Of a DNA stretch of 7,397 bases, positions 1 through 7,397 are shown one piece after another (the stretch's first letter is position 1; the number at the start of each line of letters is the position of its first letter). This DNA is from an uncultured Pseudomonas sp. GTDB lineage: Bacteria > Pseudomonadota > Gammaproteobacteria > Pseudomonadales > Pseudomonadaceae. The notes under the pieces were generated by a model. The model did not search any database and was not told the DNA's origin. It worked only from the letters and a program-made list of their open reading frames with translations. The stretch covers positions 1 to 7,397 of the forward strand of contig NZ_CAMPHN010000199.1 in the NCBI RefSeq assembly GCF_946885885.1. Reading direction: 5' to 3'. The translations under genes were made by a program, and so were the position numbers.

Positions 1-548
1 AAGTCCAGCACCTGGGAGTAGGCGCTGAAGCCGGCGATGATCATCTTCGGCTTGTGCTCGACCGCCAGGCGCTCGACTTCGTCGTAGTCGATCAGGCCGG
101 CATCGGTGATGCCGTACTGCACGGCGTTGTACATCTTGCCGGAGAAGCTGACGCTGGCGCCGTGGGTCAGGTGGCCGCCGTGGGCCAGGCTCATGCCCAG
201 CACGGTGTCGCCGGTGTTCAGCAGGGCCATGTATACGGCGCTGTTGGCCTGCGAGCCGGAGTGCGGTTGGACGTTGGCGTAGTCGGCGCCGAACAGCTGC
301 TTGGCCCTATCGATTGCAAGCTGCTCGACGATATCGACGTATTCGCAACCGCCGTAATAACGCTTGCCCGGATAGCCTTCGGCGTACTTGTTGGTCAGCA
401 CCGAACCCTGGGCTTCCATCACCGCCGGGCTGGTGTAGTTTTCCGAGGCGATCAGCTCGATATGATGTTCCTGACGCTGGGCTTCTTGCTCCATCGCGGC
501 AAACAATTCGGCGTCATAACGGGCGATAGTCAAATCACGGCTGAACAT
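1..548 (-). CDS. glyA: Serine hydroxymethyltransferase, N-terminal part (gene continues past the left edge)
   Basis: This cytosolic PLP enzyme interconverts serine plus tetrahydrofolate with glycine plus 5,10-methylene-tetrahydrofolate, feeding one-carbon units to purine, thymidylate and methionine synthesis. Visible are residues 1-182 of a protein that is usually about 417 aa. The N-terminus reads [16 protein letters not shown]. Family motifs are intact and fall on E. coli GlyA numbering: ELIASENY (31-38), [15 protein letters not shown] (53-67, with Tyr55 and Glu57), QPHSGSQAN (94-102) and [10 protein letters not shown] (121-130, with the PLP-stacking His126). The PLP-binding lysine (about residue 229) lies outside the window. 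The ATG at 548-546 is chosen because it gives the conserved N-terminus and has an AGGGGA Shine-Dalgarno at 559-554, 5 nt upstream. Residue Arg81 uses AGG, a codon unusual for this G+C-rich gene. Pseudomonads carry several glyA copies; adjacency to morA suggests the ortholog of PA4602 (glyA3 in PAO1), from memory. Family assignment is near certain. Confidence 0.97.
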   Translation of the reverse strand, partial: MFSRDLTIARYDAELFAAMEQEAQRQEHHIELIASENYTSPAVMEAQGSVLTNKYAEGYPGKRYYGGCEYVDIVEQLAIDRAKQLFGADYANVQPHSGSQANSAVYMALLNTGDTVLGMSLAHGGHLTHGASVSFSGKMYNAVQYGITDAGLIDYDEVERLAVEHKPKMIIAGFSAYSQVLD

Positions 549-595
549 GGCATTCCCCTGAGAAAAATCAGCTGGGCGGTAGAAGGAGGGGGCGA

Positions 596-634
596 ATTCT
601 ACCCCATACGGCATAAACAGGCATATGAAGCCTG
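596..634 (-). promoter_or_regulatory. Possible glyA promoter (-10 box) with an upstream dyad
   Basis: Read on the minus strand, TAGAAT (601-596) is a good -10 hexamer. It would start transcription near position 589, giving a leader of about 40 nt before the glyA ATG. No convincing -35 sits 16-18 bp upstream. A short dyad, CAGGC-N7-GCCTG (618-634), occupies roughly the place where a -35 or an activator/repressor site would lie. I do not recognise it as the site of a known regulator. The 549-660 stretch shows no other clear signal. Confidence 0.35.
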
Positions 635-683
635 ATCATCCAGCGGATAAGTGGGATTCAGCTTGGCGGCGTTGGGTTGTCTC

Positions 684-855
684 GTAGGTTGGGTCGGGCC
701 GCGCAGGTTAGCGGCATATGCGCAACCTTGGCTTCAGCACAGATGGCAGGTGCCGCGTAACCCAACACGGCGTCGGCAGGTACACCACCATGATGGGTTA
801 CGCCGCGCAGAAATGCGGTTTGCCGCATGACCTCCTGGCGGCTAACCCATCCTAC
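684..855. repeat. Four-armed palindromic intergenic repeat element (about 172 bp)
   Basis: The ends are imperfect inverted repeats: GTAGGTTGGGT (684-694) and ACCCATCCTAC (845-855). Inside lie two further sets of arms. GTAACCCAACA (757-767) faces TGATGGGTTAC (791-801) with one mismatch. Each half is also palindromic: GGTTAGCGGCA (706-716) pairs with TGCCGCGTAACC (751-762) with a one-base bulge, and ATGGGTTA (793-800) pairs exactly with TAACCCAT (843-850). A perfect small hairpin, ATGCGG-TTTG-CCGCAT (813-828), sits in the right half. The whole could fold as a cloverleaf or cruciform. Repeats with GTAGG-TGGGTTA ends are common between genes in pseudomonads (from memory). It contains no convincing gene and shows no clear target-site duplication. 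It starts 19 bp past the morA stop, so in RNA it may stabilise or end the morA transcript, but there is no T-run. Confidence 0.75.
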
Positions 856-874
856 CCGCTTGCCGCTTGCGACA

Positions 875-3800
875 TTAGCTGAGCATAAACAGCGCGGCGC
901 CGCTGAACAGGGCGGTGAACTGGTTGGCCGGCATTGGTCGGCCGAGCAGGAAACCTTGCACCTCATCGCAATCGTGGCCGCGCAGGAAGTCGAGCTGGGC
1001 CAGGGTTTCCACGCCTTCGGCGATCACCATCAGGTTCAGGCTATGGGCCATGGCGATGATCGCGCGGGCGATCTGGCCGTCCTGTTCGCCGTGGGGCAGG
1101 CCGTCGACGAAGCTGCGGTCGATCTTCAGCACGTCGATGGGGAATTGCTTCAGGTAGTTGAGCGACGAGTAGCCGGTGCCGAAGTCGTCGATGGCGATGC
1201 ACACCCCGAGGCGCTTGAGGCTGGCCAGCGTCTGCATGGCATTGACCACATCCTCCATCAGGATGCTTTCGGTCAGCTCCAGTTCCAGGCAGGCGGCGGG
1301 TATGCCGCTGTCGGCGAGAATCCCGGCGATGCGCCGGTCGAGGTCGCCCTCGGAAAACTGGCGGGCCGAGAGGTTGACCGAAATCTTCGGCACCCGGACC
1401 TTGTCCTGGTGCCATTCGCGCAGTTGCCGGCAGGACTCGCGCAACACCCAGTCGCCGACCTGCACCACCAGGCCCAACTCTTCGAGCACCGGAATGAAAT
1501 CGGTTGGCGGCACCAAACCGCGGCGCGGGTGATGCCAGCGCAACAAGGCTTCGGCGCCGGTCAGGCGCTTGCCGTCGCCGGAGAATTGCGGCTGGTAATA
1601 CAGCATGAATTCGTTCTGTTCCAGGGCATGGCGCAGGTCGCTTTCCAGCTCCAGGCGCTCCAGGGCGCTGGAGTTCATATCGGCCTGGTAGAACTGGAAG
1701 TTGTTCTTGCCGCGTTCCTTGGCGTGGTACATGGCCGTGTCGGCGTTCTTCATCAACTGGCTCAGCTCGTTGCCGTCCTGGGGGCTCAAGGCGATGCCGA
1801 TGCTGGCGGTGACGAAGAACTCGCGGCCTTCGAGCATAAAGGGTTCGGACAGGCTGGCGAGAATCTGTTCGCCGACATGAATGGCGCGGTTCAGCGCCAC
1901 GTCGCGCAGCGCCTGCGATTGCAGCAGCAGGGTGAATTCGTCGCCGCCCATGCGCGCCACCGTATCGTCGGCATCGACGCAGGCGGTCAGGCGGATCGCC
2001 ACTTCCTTGAGCATGCGGTCGCCCGCGGCGTGGCCGAGGGAGTCGTTGATCGGTTTGAAACGGTCCAGATCGAGGAACATCAGCGCGACCCAGGTGTTGT
2101 GCCGCTCGCCGTGTTGCAGGGCGGTGTGCAGGCGATCCTGGAACAGCGTGCGGTTGGGCAATTGGGTCAGGGCGTCGTAGTAGGCCAGGCGGTGGATGCG
2201 CTGCTCGCTGGCCTTGCGTTCGCTGATATCGCTGAAGAAGCACACGTAGCTGACCAGGTCGCCGTCTTCGTCCTTGACCGCGGTGATGCCGACCCAGGCC
2301 GGGAAGCTTTCCGCGGTTTTGCGTTTGAGCCATACCTCGCCCTCCCAACTGCCGCGTTGGTTGAGCTGCTTGAAGATGAATTGCAGGAGCGTGGCCTGTT
2401 GCTGGTCGGCGGTGAGCATGTTCGGCAATTGATCGAGCACCTCGACCGAACGGTAACCGCTGACCCGACAGAAGGCCTCGTTGACCTGGACGATATAGCC
2501 GGCCGGGTCGGTGACCAGAATCGCCGCGGTGGAGTGTTCGAACACTGTGGCGGCCATGCGCAGGTCTTTTTCCGCGCGTCGTTGCAGGCTGATATCGCGG
2601 CCGACGCCGAGCATGCCCTTGAAGCGTTCCTGTTCGTCCCACATCGGGATCAGGCGCAGCTCAACCGGGACTTTGCGGTCGTCGGCGCGCAGCACGTCGA
2701 AGAAAAACAACTGCGCGCGGACCTGGTCGCGCATCTCGGCCATGCGCTGCGGATCGCCCAGGGCATGGCGGATACGTTCCAGCAGGGCATACATGCCGAC
2801 CAGTTGCCGTGGGTTGGTGGCCAGGCTGTGGAAGCCGTTCTCCAACACCCAGTTCGGCGTATAACCGAGCACCGGCTCCACCGAGGGGCTGACGTAGTTG
2901 AGTTGCAGGTGATCGTCGGTGGAAAAGATCACGTCGCTGATGCTTTCCGCCAGCAGCCGGTAGCGTTGCTCGCTGGCGCGTAGCGATTCGCTGCTGATGA
3001 TCTGCTCGTTGATGTCCTTGGCCACGCCGATCAGGCGACTCACCCGGCCGGATTCGTCGTAGGACAGCGCCTGCTCGCGGATATCGAACCAGTGCCAGCT
3101 GCCGTCGCGATGGCGCCAGCGCAACTGGCAATGCAGTTGCTGATCCTTGGCCACCACCTGCTGCAGGTTGCGCATGCGCCGATACTGCTCCCAGTCGTCC
3201 GGGTGCAGGAGTTTTTCCCAGAGTCCATCGCCCATGGCGAGCATTTCCGCTTCGCTGTAGCCCAGGTCCGGGCCGAGGCGATGATTGCTGAACAGCACGC
3301 GCTTGTTCGGCACATCGTGCACATAGAGGGTGTCGGGCACCGTGCGCACCACGTCGGACCAGAAGCGTTCGCGCTCGATCAGCGACAACTCGATGCGTTT
3401 GCGACTGGTGATGTCGCTGATACTCAGGGTGACGGCATGCAGATCCTGCGGATTCTCCGGCAGGCGCATCACCAGCCACAGATGGCGCTCATGGCCCAGC
3501 GGTGTGGTGATCTGGGTTTCCATTTCCAGCAGCTTGCCGCCTTCGATAAGCGCGCTCAGCAACTGCTGGCGAAAGCCGTCGGGGCGCGGCTGGCTGCCGC
3601 GCAGCAGATGCTCGGCTGCCTGGGCGCCCGATTCGACGCCGAGCAGGCGCAGCGCCACCTGGTTGGTTTCGGTGATCTGCACCAGTCGGGTCAACCGCTC
3701 GTAGCGCTCCGCCGAGGCCTGCAGCCATTGCTCGAGACTGGCCTTGTCGTGCAATTGCTGGGTTTGCAGATACTGATGCAACTCGGCGAGGTCGAGCACG

Positions 3801-4474
3801 CAGAGCGCGGTGCCGGTGCCCTCGAAGATATCCTGATAGCGTCGCCGGGTTTCCTGCAGCACCCGGGTGGCGTGCTGGTCCTCGGTGATATCGCGTAGCG
3901 CCCAGACGTACCCCGCGGTTTCGGGCAAATCGCTACGGGCGATATCGAACAAGCGTGGCTCGCCGTTCAGCTCGAGTTCCAGCAGGTCATGGCCGTGTTC
4001 GTGAATCGATCCGTGCGCTTGCAGTAATTGCGCGTCGAAATGCGGCACCAGCTGCAGAAGACTCTTGCCTTGAATCGCCGCGTTGCTGACGCCGAACAGG
4101 GCTTCGGCCTGGGGGTTGAGGTAACTCAGTACGCCGTCGCGATCGGTCACCATGATCCGCTCTTCGAGGGCGCCGAGCGCACTGACCGCTTGCCGCTGAG
4201 CGCTTTGCGCAGTGCTTTCGCGCTCGCGCCTATGCTGTTGGTCATGTATCAGACGATACAGAGCGAACAGCGCCAGCAGGCTGCAAAGGGTCAGCAGCGC
4301 CACGTTGCCCGGCTGCCGATCCTGTTGAAAATAGGCGGGCACCAGTGTCAGCAACAACAACCCGAGCACCGACGCCAGCAGCGCCAGCCAGGTGCTTTTG
4401 CGTCGCTCGCGCAGGGGCTCGGCTCGCGATTGAGGCGAAGAACGCGGCGGCGACGAGGCGGGCGTGGTGGGCAC
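875..4474 (-). CDS. morA: MorA-like membrane-anchored multi-PAS GGDEF-EAL protein (cyclic-di-GMP turnover)
   Basis: Predicted inner-membrane sensor that makes and/or degrades cyclic-di-GMP; MorA of pseudomonads affects flagellar development, motility and biofilm formation. With the GTG start the protein has 1199 aa. Two membrane helices lie at about 28-50 and 57-76, then five PAS-like blocks at about 97-200, 210-360, 368-491, 501-632 and 640-754. GGDEF domain: about 759-931, with an intact GGDEF (843-847). EAL domain: about 939-1191, with EAL (975-977), SVNLS (Asn1034), ELTES (Glu1069), DDFGTG (1096-1101), Lys1117, AEGVE (Glu1153) and Gln1173, so phosphodiesterase residues look complete. The I-site position (834-837) reads DADD instead of RxxD. 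The GTG at 4474-4472 is chosen because AGGA (4487-4484) lies 9 nt upstream; an in-frame ATG at 4606 would add 44 residues of non-membrane-like sequence across the promoter region. Neighbours glyA and ettA match the PAO1 PA4601 surroundings. The symbol is based on architecture plus context. Confidence 0.9.
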   Translation of the reverse strand: MPTTPASSPPRSSPQSRAEPLRERRKSTWLALLASVLGLLLLTLVPAYFQQDRQPGNVALLTLCSLLALFALYRLIHDQQHRRERESTAQSAQRQAVSALGALEERIMVTDRDGVLSYLNPQAEALFGVSNAAIQGKSLLQLVPHFDAQLLQAHGSIHEHGHDLLELELNGEPRLFDIARSDLPETAGYVWALRDITEDQHATRVLQETRRRYQDIFEGTGTALCVLDLAELHQYLQTQQLHDKASLEQWLQASAERYERLTRLVQITETNQVALRLLGVESGAQAAEHLLRGSQPRPDGFRQQLLSALIEGGKLLEMETQITTPLGHERHLWLVMRLPENPQDLHAVTLSISDITSRKRIELSLIERERFWSDVVRTVPDTLYVHDVPNKRVLFSNHRLGPDLGYSEAEMLAMGDGLWEKLLHPDDWEQYRRMRNLQQVVAKDQQLHCQLRWRHRDGSWHWFDIREQALSYDESGRVSRLIGVAKDINEQIISSESLRASEQRYRLLAESISDVIFSTDDHLQLNYVSPSVEPVLGYTPNWVLENGFHSLATNPRQLVGMYALLERIRHALGDPQRMAEMRDQVRAQLFFFDVLRADDRKVPVELRLIPMWDEQERFKGMLGVGRDISLQRRAEKDLRMAATVFEHSTAAILVTDPAGYIVQVNEAFCRVSGYRSVEVLDQLPNMLTADQQQATLLQFIFKQLNQRGSWEGEVWLKRKTAESFPAWVGITAVKDEDGDLVSYVCFFSDISERKASEQRIHRLAYYDALTQLPNRTLFQDRLHTALQHGERHNTWVALMFLDLDRFKPINDSLGHAAGDRMLKEVAIRLTACVDADDTVARMGGDEFTLLLQSQALRDVALNRAIHVGEQILASLSEPFMLEGREFFVTASIGIALSPQDGNELSQLMKNADTAMYHAKERGKNNFQFYQADMNSSALERLELESDLRHALEQNEFMLYYQPQFSGDGKRLTGAEALLRWHHPRRGLVPPTDFIPVLEELGLVVQVGDWVLRESCRQLREWHQDKVRVPKISVNLSARQFSEGDLDRRIAGILADSGIPAACLELELTESILMEDVVNAMQTLASLKRLGVCIAIDDFGTGYSSLNYLKQFPIDVLKIDRSFVDGLPHGEQDGQIARAIIAMAHSLNLMVIAEGVETLAQLDFLRGHDCDEVQGFLLGRPMPANQFTALFSGAALFMLS

Positions 4475-4762
4475 GTGCTTAAATCCTGAGCTCGGAGCGT
4501 GAACGGTGACTATTAAGTAGTTGGCACGCGCAGGGCGCTTAGCATGCCATAACCGTGGCAAAGTGCCAGTTCGGTCGACGAGCGTCGTTTGCCCTGGATC
4601 ACGCATTCCGGTAGTTTTGCCGCATGCGCGCGGGTACTTCGAGCACCGACTGTTTGCCGCCCTCGCCGGCCAGGCGGCGCAAGCGAATTTCCCATCTCAG
4701 GGGGGATCGCGCAACAGCCGCCAACCATTTCAACCCCTTGTCCCATAGCACCCAGGTTATCC
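4475..4762. promoter_or_regulatory. Divergent intergenic region between morA and ettA
   Basis: This 288-bp stretch must hold the promoters of both genes, but I could not find a strong sigma-70 pair on either strand. The firm signals are ribosome binding sites: AGGA (4484-4487, read on minus) for morA and AGG (4754-4756) for ettA. A short perfect dyad, TGGCA-AAG-TGCCA (4556-4568), could be an operator or a small hairpin. A second TGGCAC copy at 4522-4527 is inverted relative to GTGCCA at 4563-4568. CGACG-AG-CGTCG lies at 4578-4589. These are short enough to occur by chance in G+C-rich DNA. Open frames that extend ettA or morA into this stretch look like chance extensions. Confidence 0.4.
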
Positions 4763-6427
<1,665 letters not shown>

Positions 6428-6446
6428 TCAGTACGCGTGCAATACC

Positions 6447-6472
6447 AAAACGGAGCCCCAGGGCTCCGTTTT
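6447..6472. terminator. Bidirectional rho-independent terminator between ettA and cueR
   Basis: A perfect palindrome: AAAA, then CGGAGCC (6451-6457), loop CCAG, GGCTCCG (6462-6468), then TTTT. On the plus strand it begins about 20 bp after the ettA stop and ends in TTTT followed by GCATTT. On the minus strand it begins 4 bp after the cueR stop and ends in TTTT followed by GGTATT. The symmetric A and T tracts mean one hairpin can end both convergent transcripts. Confidence 0.92.
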
Positions 6473-6476
6473 GCAT

Positions 6477-6893
6477 TTATGGCGCTATGTGGCGTCCATG
6501 GCAGCCGCCGGATTCCAGGTCCTTGAGAATCGGGCAGTCGGGGCGTTGATCGCCGTGGCAGTGTTCCATCAACTCTTGCAGGCTGTCGCGCAGGCTGCTG
6601 AGTTCGGCGATCTTGCGGTTCAGCGCGTCGATATGCCCGGCGGCCAGGGCCTTGACGTCGGCGCTGGCGCGTTGCCGGTCCTGCCACAGGGTTAGCAGCT
6701 TGCTCACCTCCTCGAGCGAAAAGCCCAGGTCGCGTGCGCGCTTGATAAAGGCCAGGCGGTGCAGGTCCTGGGCGCCGTATTGGCGGTAACCGCTGTCGGT
6801 ACGTCCGGCGGCCGGCAACAGTTCGATGCTCTCGTAATAACGGATCATCTTGGCGCTAAGACCGGTTTTCTGTGCGGCTTGGCCGATATTCAT
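6477..6893 (-). CDS. cueR: CueR-type Cu(I)-responsive MerR-family transcriptional regulator
   Basis: A dimeric cytoplasmic copper sensor that distorts promoters with long spacers to turn on copper export genes, chiefly copA. It is 138 aa (E. coli CueR is 135). The N-terminal winged helix-turn-helix reads MNIGQAAQKTGLSAKMIRYYE, followed by the GYRQY wing segment and a dimerisation helix at about 80-110. The metal site is diagnostic: Cys112 and Cys120 with seven residues between (CHGDQRPDC) and Ser77, all at the E. coli CueR positions; Ser77 marks sensors of +1 ions rather than Zn/Hg-type sensors. A further Cys131 lies in the C-terminal tail. The ATG at 6893-6891 has GGGAG (6904-6900) 6 nt upstream. 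The neighbouring upstream gene in the same direction is copA, its expected target. Only 23 bp separate the start codon from the first palindromic repeat, so the source of its transcript is unclear. Gold-responsive or silver-responsive relatives cannot be fully excluded. Confidence 0.93.
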   Translation of the reverse strand: MNIGQAAQKTGLSAKMIRYYESIELLPAAGRTDSGYRQYGAQDLHRLAFIKRARDLGFSLEEVSKLLTLWQDRQRASADVKALAAGHIDALNRKIAELSSLRDSLQELMEHCHGDQRPDCPILKDLESGGCHGRHIAP

Positions 6894-6916
6894 CGATGTC
6901 TCCCAACTATGTCTGT

Positions 6917-6975
6917 GTAGGAGCGGCCTTGGCCGCGATTCAGGCGACGCGGATCGCGGCCAAGGCCGCTCCTAC
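6917..6975. repeat. Palindromic intergenic repeat, type A, copy 1
   Basis: A perfect 22-bp inverted repeat: the left arm (6917-6938) begins GTAGGAGCGGCC and ends GGCCGCGA, and the right arm (6954-6975) is its exact complement, with a 15-base loop between. Elements of this GTAGGAGCGGC form are widespread extragenic repeats in Pseudomonas genomes (from memory). It ends 23 bp from the cueR start codon, within the cueR leader or its upstream region. Confidence 0.92.
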
Positions 6976-6994
6976 GGATGCGTCCCGTAATCCC

Positions 6995-7070
6995 GTAGCC
7001 CGGATGCAATCCGGGGAGCTGTGCGTCTTGCAGGTCGCTCCCGGATTGCGCTGAGGCTTATCCGGGCTAC
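6995..7070. repeat. Palindromic intergenic repeat, type B, copy 1
   Basis: Outer arms GTAGCCCGGAT (6995-7005) and ATCCGGGCTAC (7060-7070) are perfect complements. Inner arms GCAATCCGGGGAG (7006-7018) and CTCCCGGATTGC (7039-7050 region) pair with a one-base bulge, so the element can fold into a long, interrupted hairpin. The right half carries an extra CTGAGGCTT segment between inner and outer arms. It is related to the copy at 7187-7263, which lies in the opposite orientation. Confidence 0.9.
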
Positions 7071-7120
7071 CCGGTGCTTTCGGCCTTTTCCACCCTCCGA
7101 ACCAAAACAAGTGACCCAAT

Positions 7121-7181
7121 GTGGGAGGGGCTTCAGCCGCGACAGCCGACGCGGGAAGTTCGCCGCTGAAGCGCCTCCCAC
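7121..7181. repeat. Palindromic intergenic repeat, type A, copy 2 (diverged)
   Basis: The left arm (7121-7142) begins GTGGGAGGGGCTTCAGC and pairs with the right arm (7160-7181), which ends GCTGAAGCGCCTCCCAC, with two mismatches. The left arm matches the left arm of the 6917-6975 copy at 17 of 22 positions, so it is a diverged member or a sister subfamily. The 50 bp before it (7071-7120) shows no gene or recognisable signal. Confidence 0.85.
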
Positions 7182-7186
7182 GGTCG

Positions 7187-7263
7187 GTAGCCTGCATAAG
7201 CGCAGCACAATCCGGGGATCGATGTTCGCTATATAACCACTCCCCGGATTTCATCCGGGCTAC
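7187..7263. repeat. Palindromic intergenic repeat, type B, copy 2 (inverted), overlapping the copA stop
   Basis: Inner arms AATCCGGGGA (7209-7218) and TCCCCGGATT (7241-7250) are perfect complements. The outer right arm ATCCGGGCTAC (7253-7263) is identical to that of the 6995-7070 copy. The left end GTAGCC (7187-7192) is followed by TGCATAAGCGCAGC. Read in reverse, the right end matches the left end of the first type-B copy at 22 of 23 positions, so the two copies are inverted with respect to each other. Its right edge overlaps the last 4 bp of copA, including the stop codon. Confidence 0.88.
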
Positions 7264-7397
7264 AGGGTTTGCGAGCTCTCCGGGCTCTTCGGCTTCCAGC
7301 GTTTCAGCAGCAGGGCATTGCTCACCACGCACAGGCTCGACGCCGCCATGGCGCCGCCGGCGAGCATCGGGTTGAGCAGGCCGATGGCGGCCAGCGG
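7260..7397 (-). CDS. copA: Cu(I)-exporting P1B-type ATPase, C-terminal end (gene continues past the right edge)
   Basis: Only the last 45 codons and the stop are visible. They encode the final membrane helix and a short cytoplasmic tail: PLAAIGLLNPMLAGGAMAASSLCVVSNALLLKRWK, then KPKSPESSQTL. The MxxSS motif (visible residues 17-21, MAASS) with the following V-x-N (VVSNAL) is the eighth-helix signature of Cu(I)/Ag(I) P1B-1 ATPases, which pump copper out of the cytoplasm. The adjacent CueR-type regulator supports the copper assignment. The TAG stop (7262-7260) lies within the end of a palindromic repeat. The catalytic DKTGT, the metal-binding domains and the promoter with any CueR operator lie outside the window. 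Confidence 0.92.
   Translation of the reverse strand, partial: PLAAIGLLNPMLAGGAMAASSLCVVSNALLLKRWKPKSPESSQTL

Noticed and set aside
658..966. A 102-codon minus-strand open frame across the repeat upstream of glyA
   Set aside because: It is made mostly from the palindromic repeat and the 3' end of morA in another frame. It has no ribosome binding site or recognisable product.
827..2983. A 718-codon open frame on the plus strand, opposite morA
   Set aside because: It lies antisense to the strongly conserved GGDEF-EAL and PAS coding sequence. Its composition (rich in A, V, Q, H, G) is typical of the shadow frame of a G+C-rich gene, and it matches no family I know.
4521..4536. Sigma-54-like -24/-12 element (TTGGCACG then GC at the right spacing) pointing toward ettA
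   Set aside because: The -24 half is good, but the -12 half reads GGGC instead of TTGC. A sigma-54 promoter for ettA would be unexpected, and no activator site is evident.
4589..4762. N-terminal extension of EttA by 58 codons
   Set aside because: The extension resembles no EttA, whereas the ATG at 4763 gives the family N-terminus, a normal length of 554 aa and a ribosome binding site.
6917..7263. CRISPR-like array
   Set aside because: The units are palindromic, of two different families, unequal in spacing and partly inverted. There are no uniform spacers and no cas genes.
6872..7375. Several short open frames on both strands in the cueR-copA gap
   Set aside because: They are made of the palindromic repeat sequence (GC-rich arms read in several frames) and have no family resemblance.

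Overview
The window looks like chromosomal DNA of a Pseudomonas (sensu lato). It has high G+C codon use, and its proteins resemble pseudomonad GlyA, MorA, EttA, CueR and CopA. It also carries intergenic palindromic repeats of types common in that genus. The species cannot be fixed from this sequence; the repeat types recall the mendocina/alcaligenes/stutzeri side of the genus, but that is an impression, not a test.

Layout, left to right. (1) 1-548, minus: the first 182 residues of serine hydroxymethyltransferase (glyA), running off the left edge. (2) 549-874: a gap holding the probable glyA promoter and a four-armed palindromic repeat (684-855). (3) 875-4474, minus: morA, a membrane-anchored multi-PAS GGDEF-EAL protein of cyclic-di-GMP metabolism, probably starting at GTG. 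(4) 4475-4762: a divergent intergenic region. (5) 4763-6427, plus: ettA, the ABC-F translation factor. (6) 6447-6472: a compact hairpin serving as a bidirectional terminator between the convergent ettA and cueR. (7) 6477-6893, minus: a CueR-type copper-sensing MerR regulator. (8) 6894-7259: a gap almost filled by four palindromic repeats of two alternating types; the last repeat supplies the stop codon of the next gene. (9) 7260-7397, minus: the last 45 codons of a Cu(I)-exporting P1B ATPase (copA).

The genes fall into two functional blocks. cueR and copA are a copper sensor and its usual export-pump target, in the same direction with copA upstream. glyA, morA and ettA are chromosomal genes with no obvious shared pathway (one-carbon metabolism, c-di-GMP signalling, translation control). 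From memory, in P. aeruginosa PAO1 the mexCD-oprJ/nfxB efflux locus lies between the morA and ettA equivalents; here the two genes are directly adjacent and divergent.

I do not see a new defence, mobile or biosynthetic system. The points most worth a second look are the dense repeat cluster between copA and cueR, the copA stop codon inside a repeat, the large palindromic element upstream of glyA, and a degenerate I-site in the GGDEF domain of MorA.
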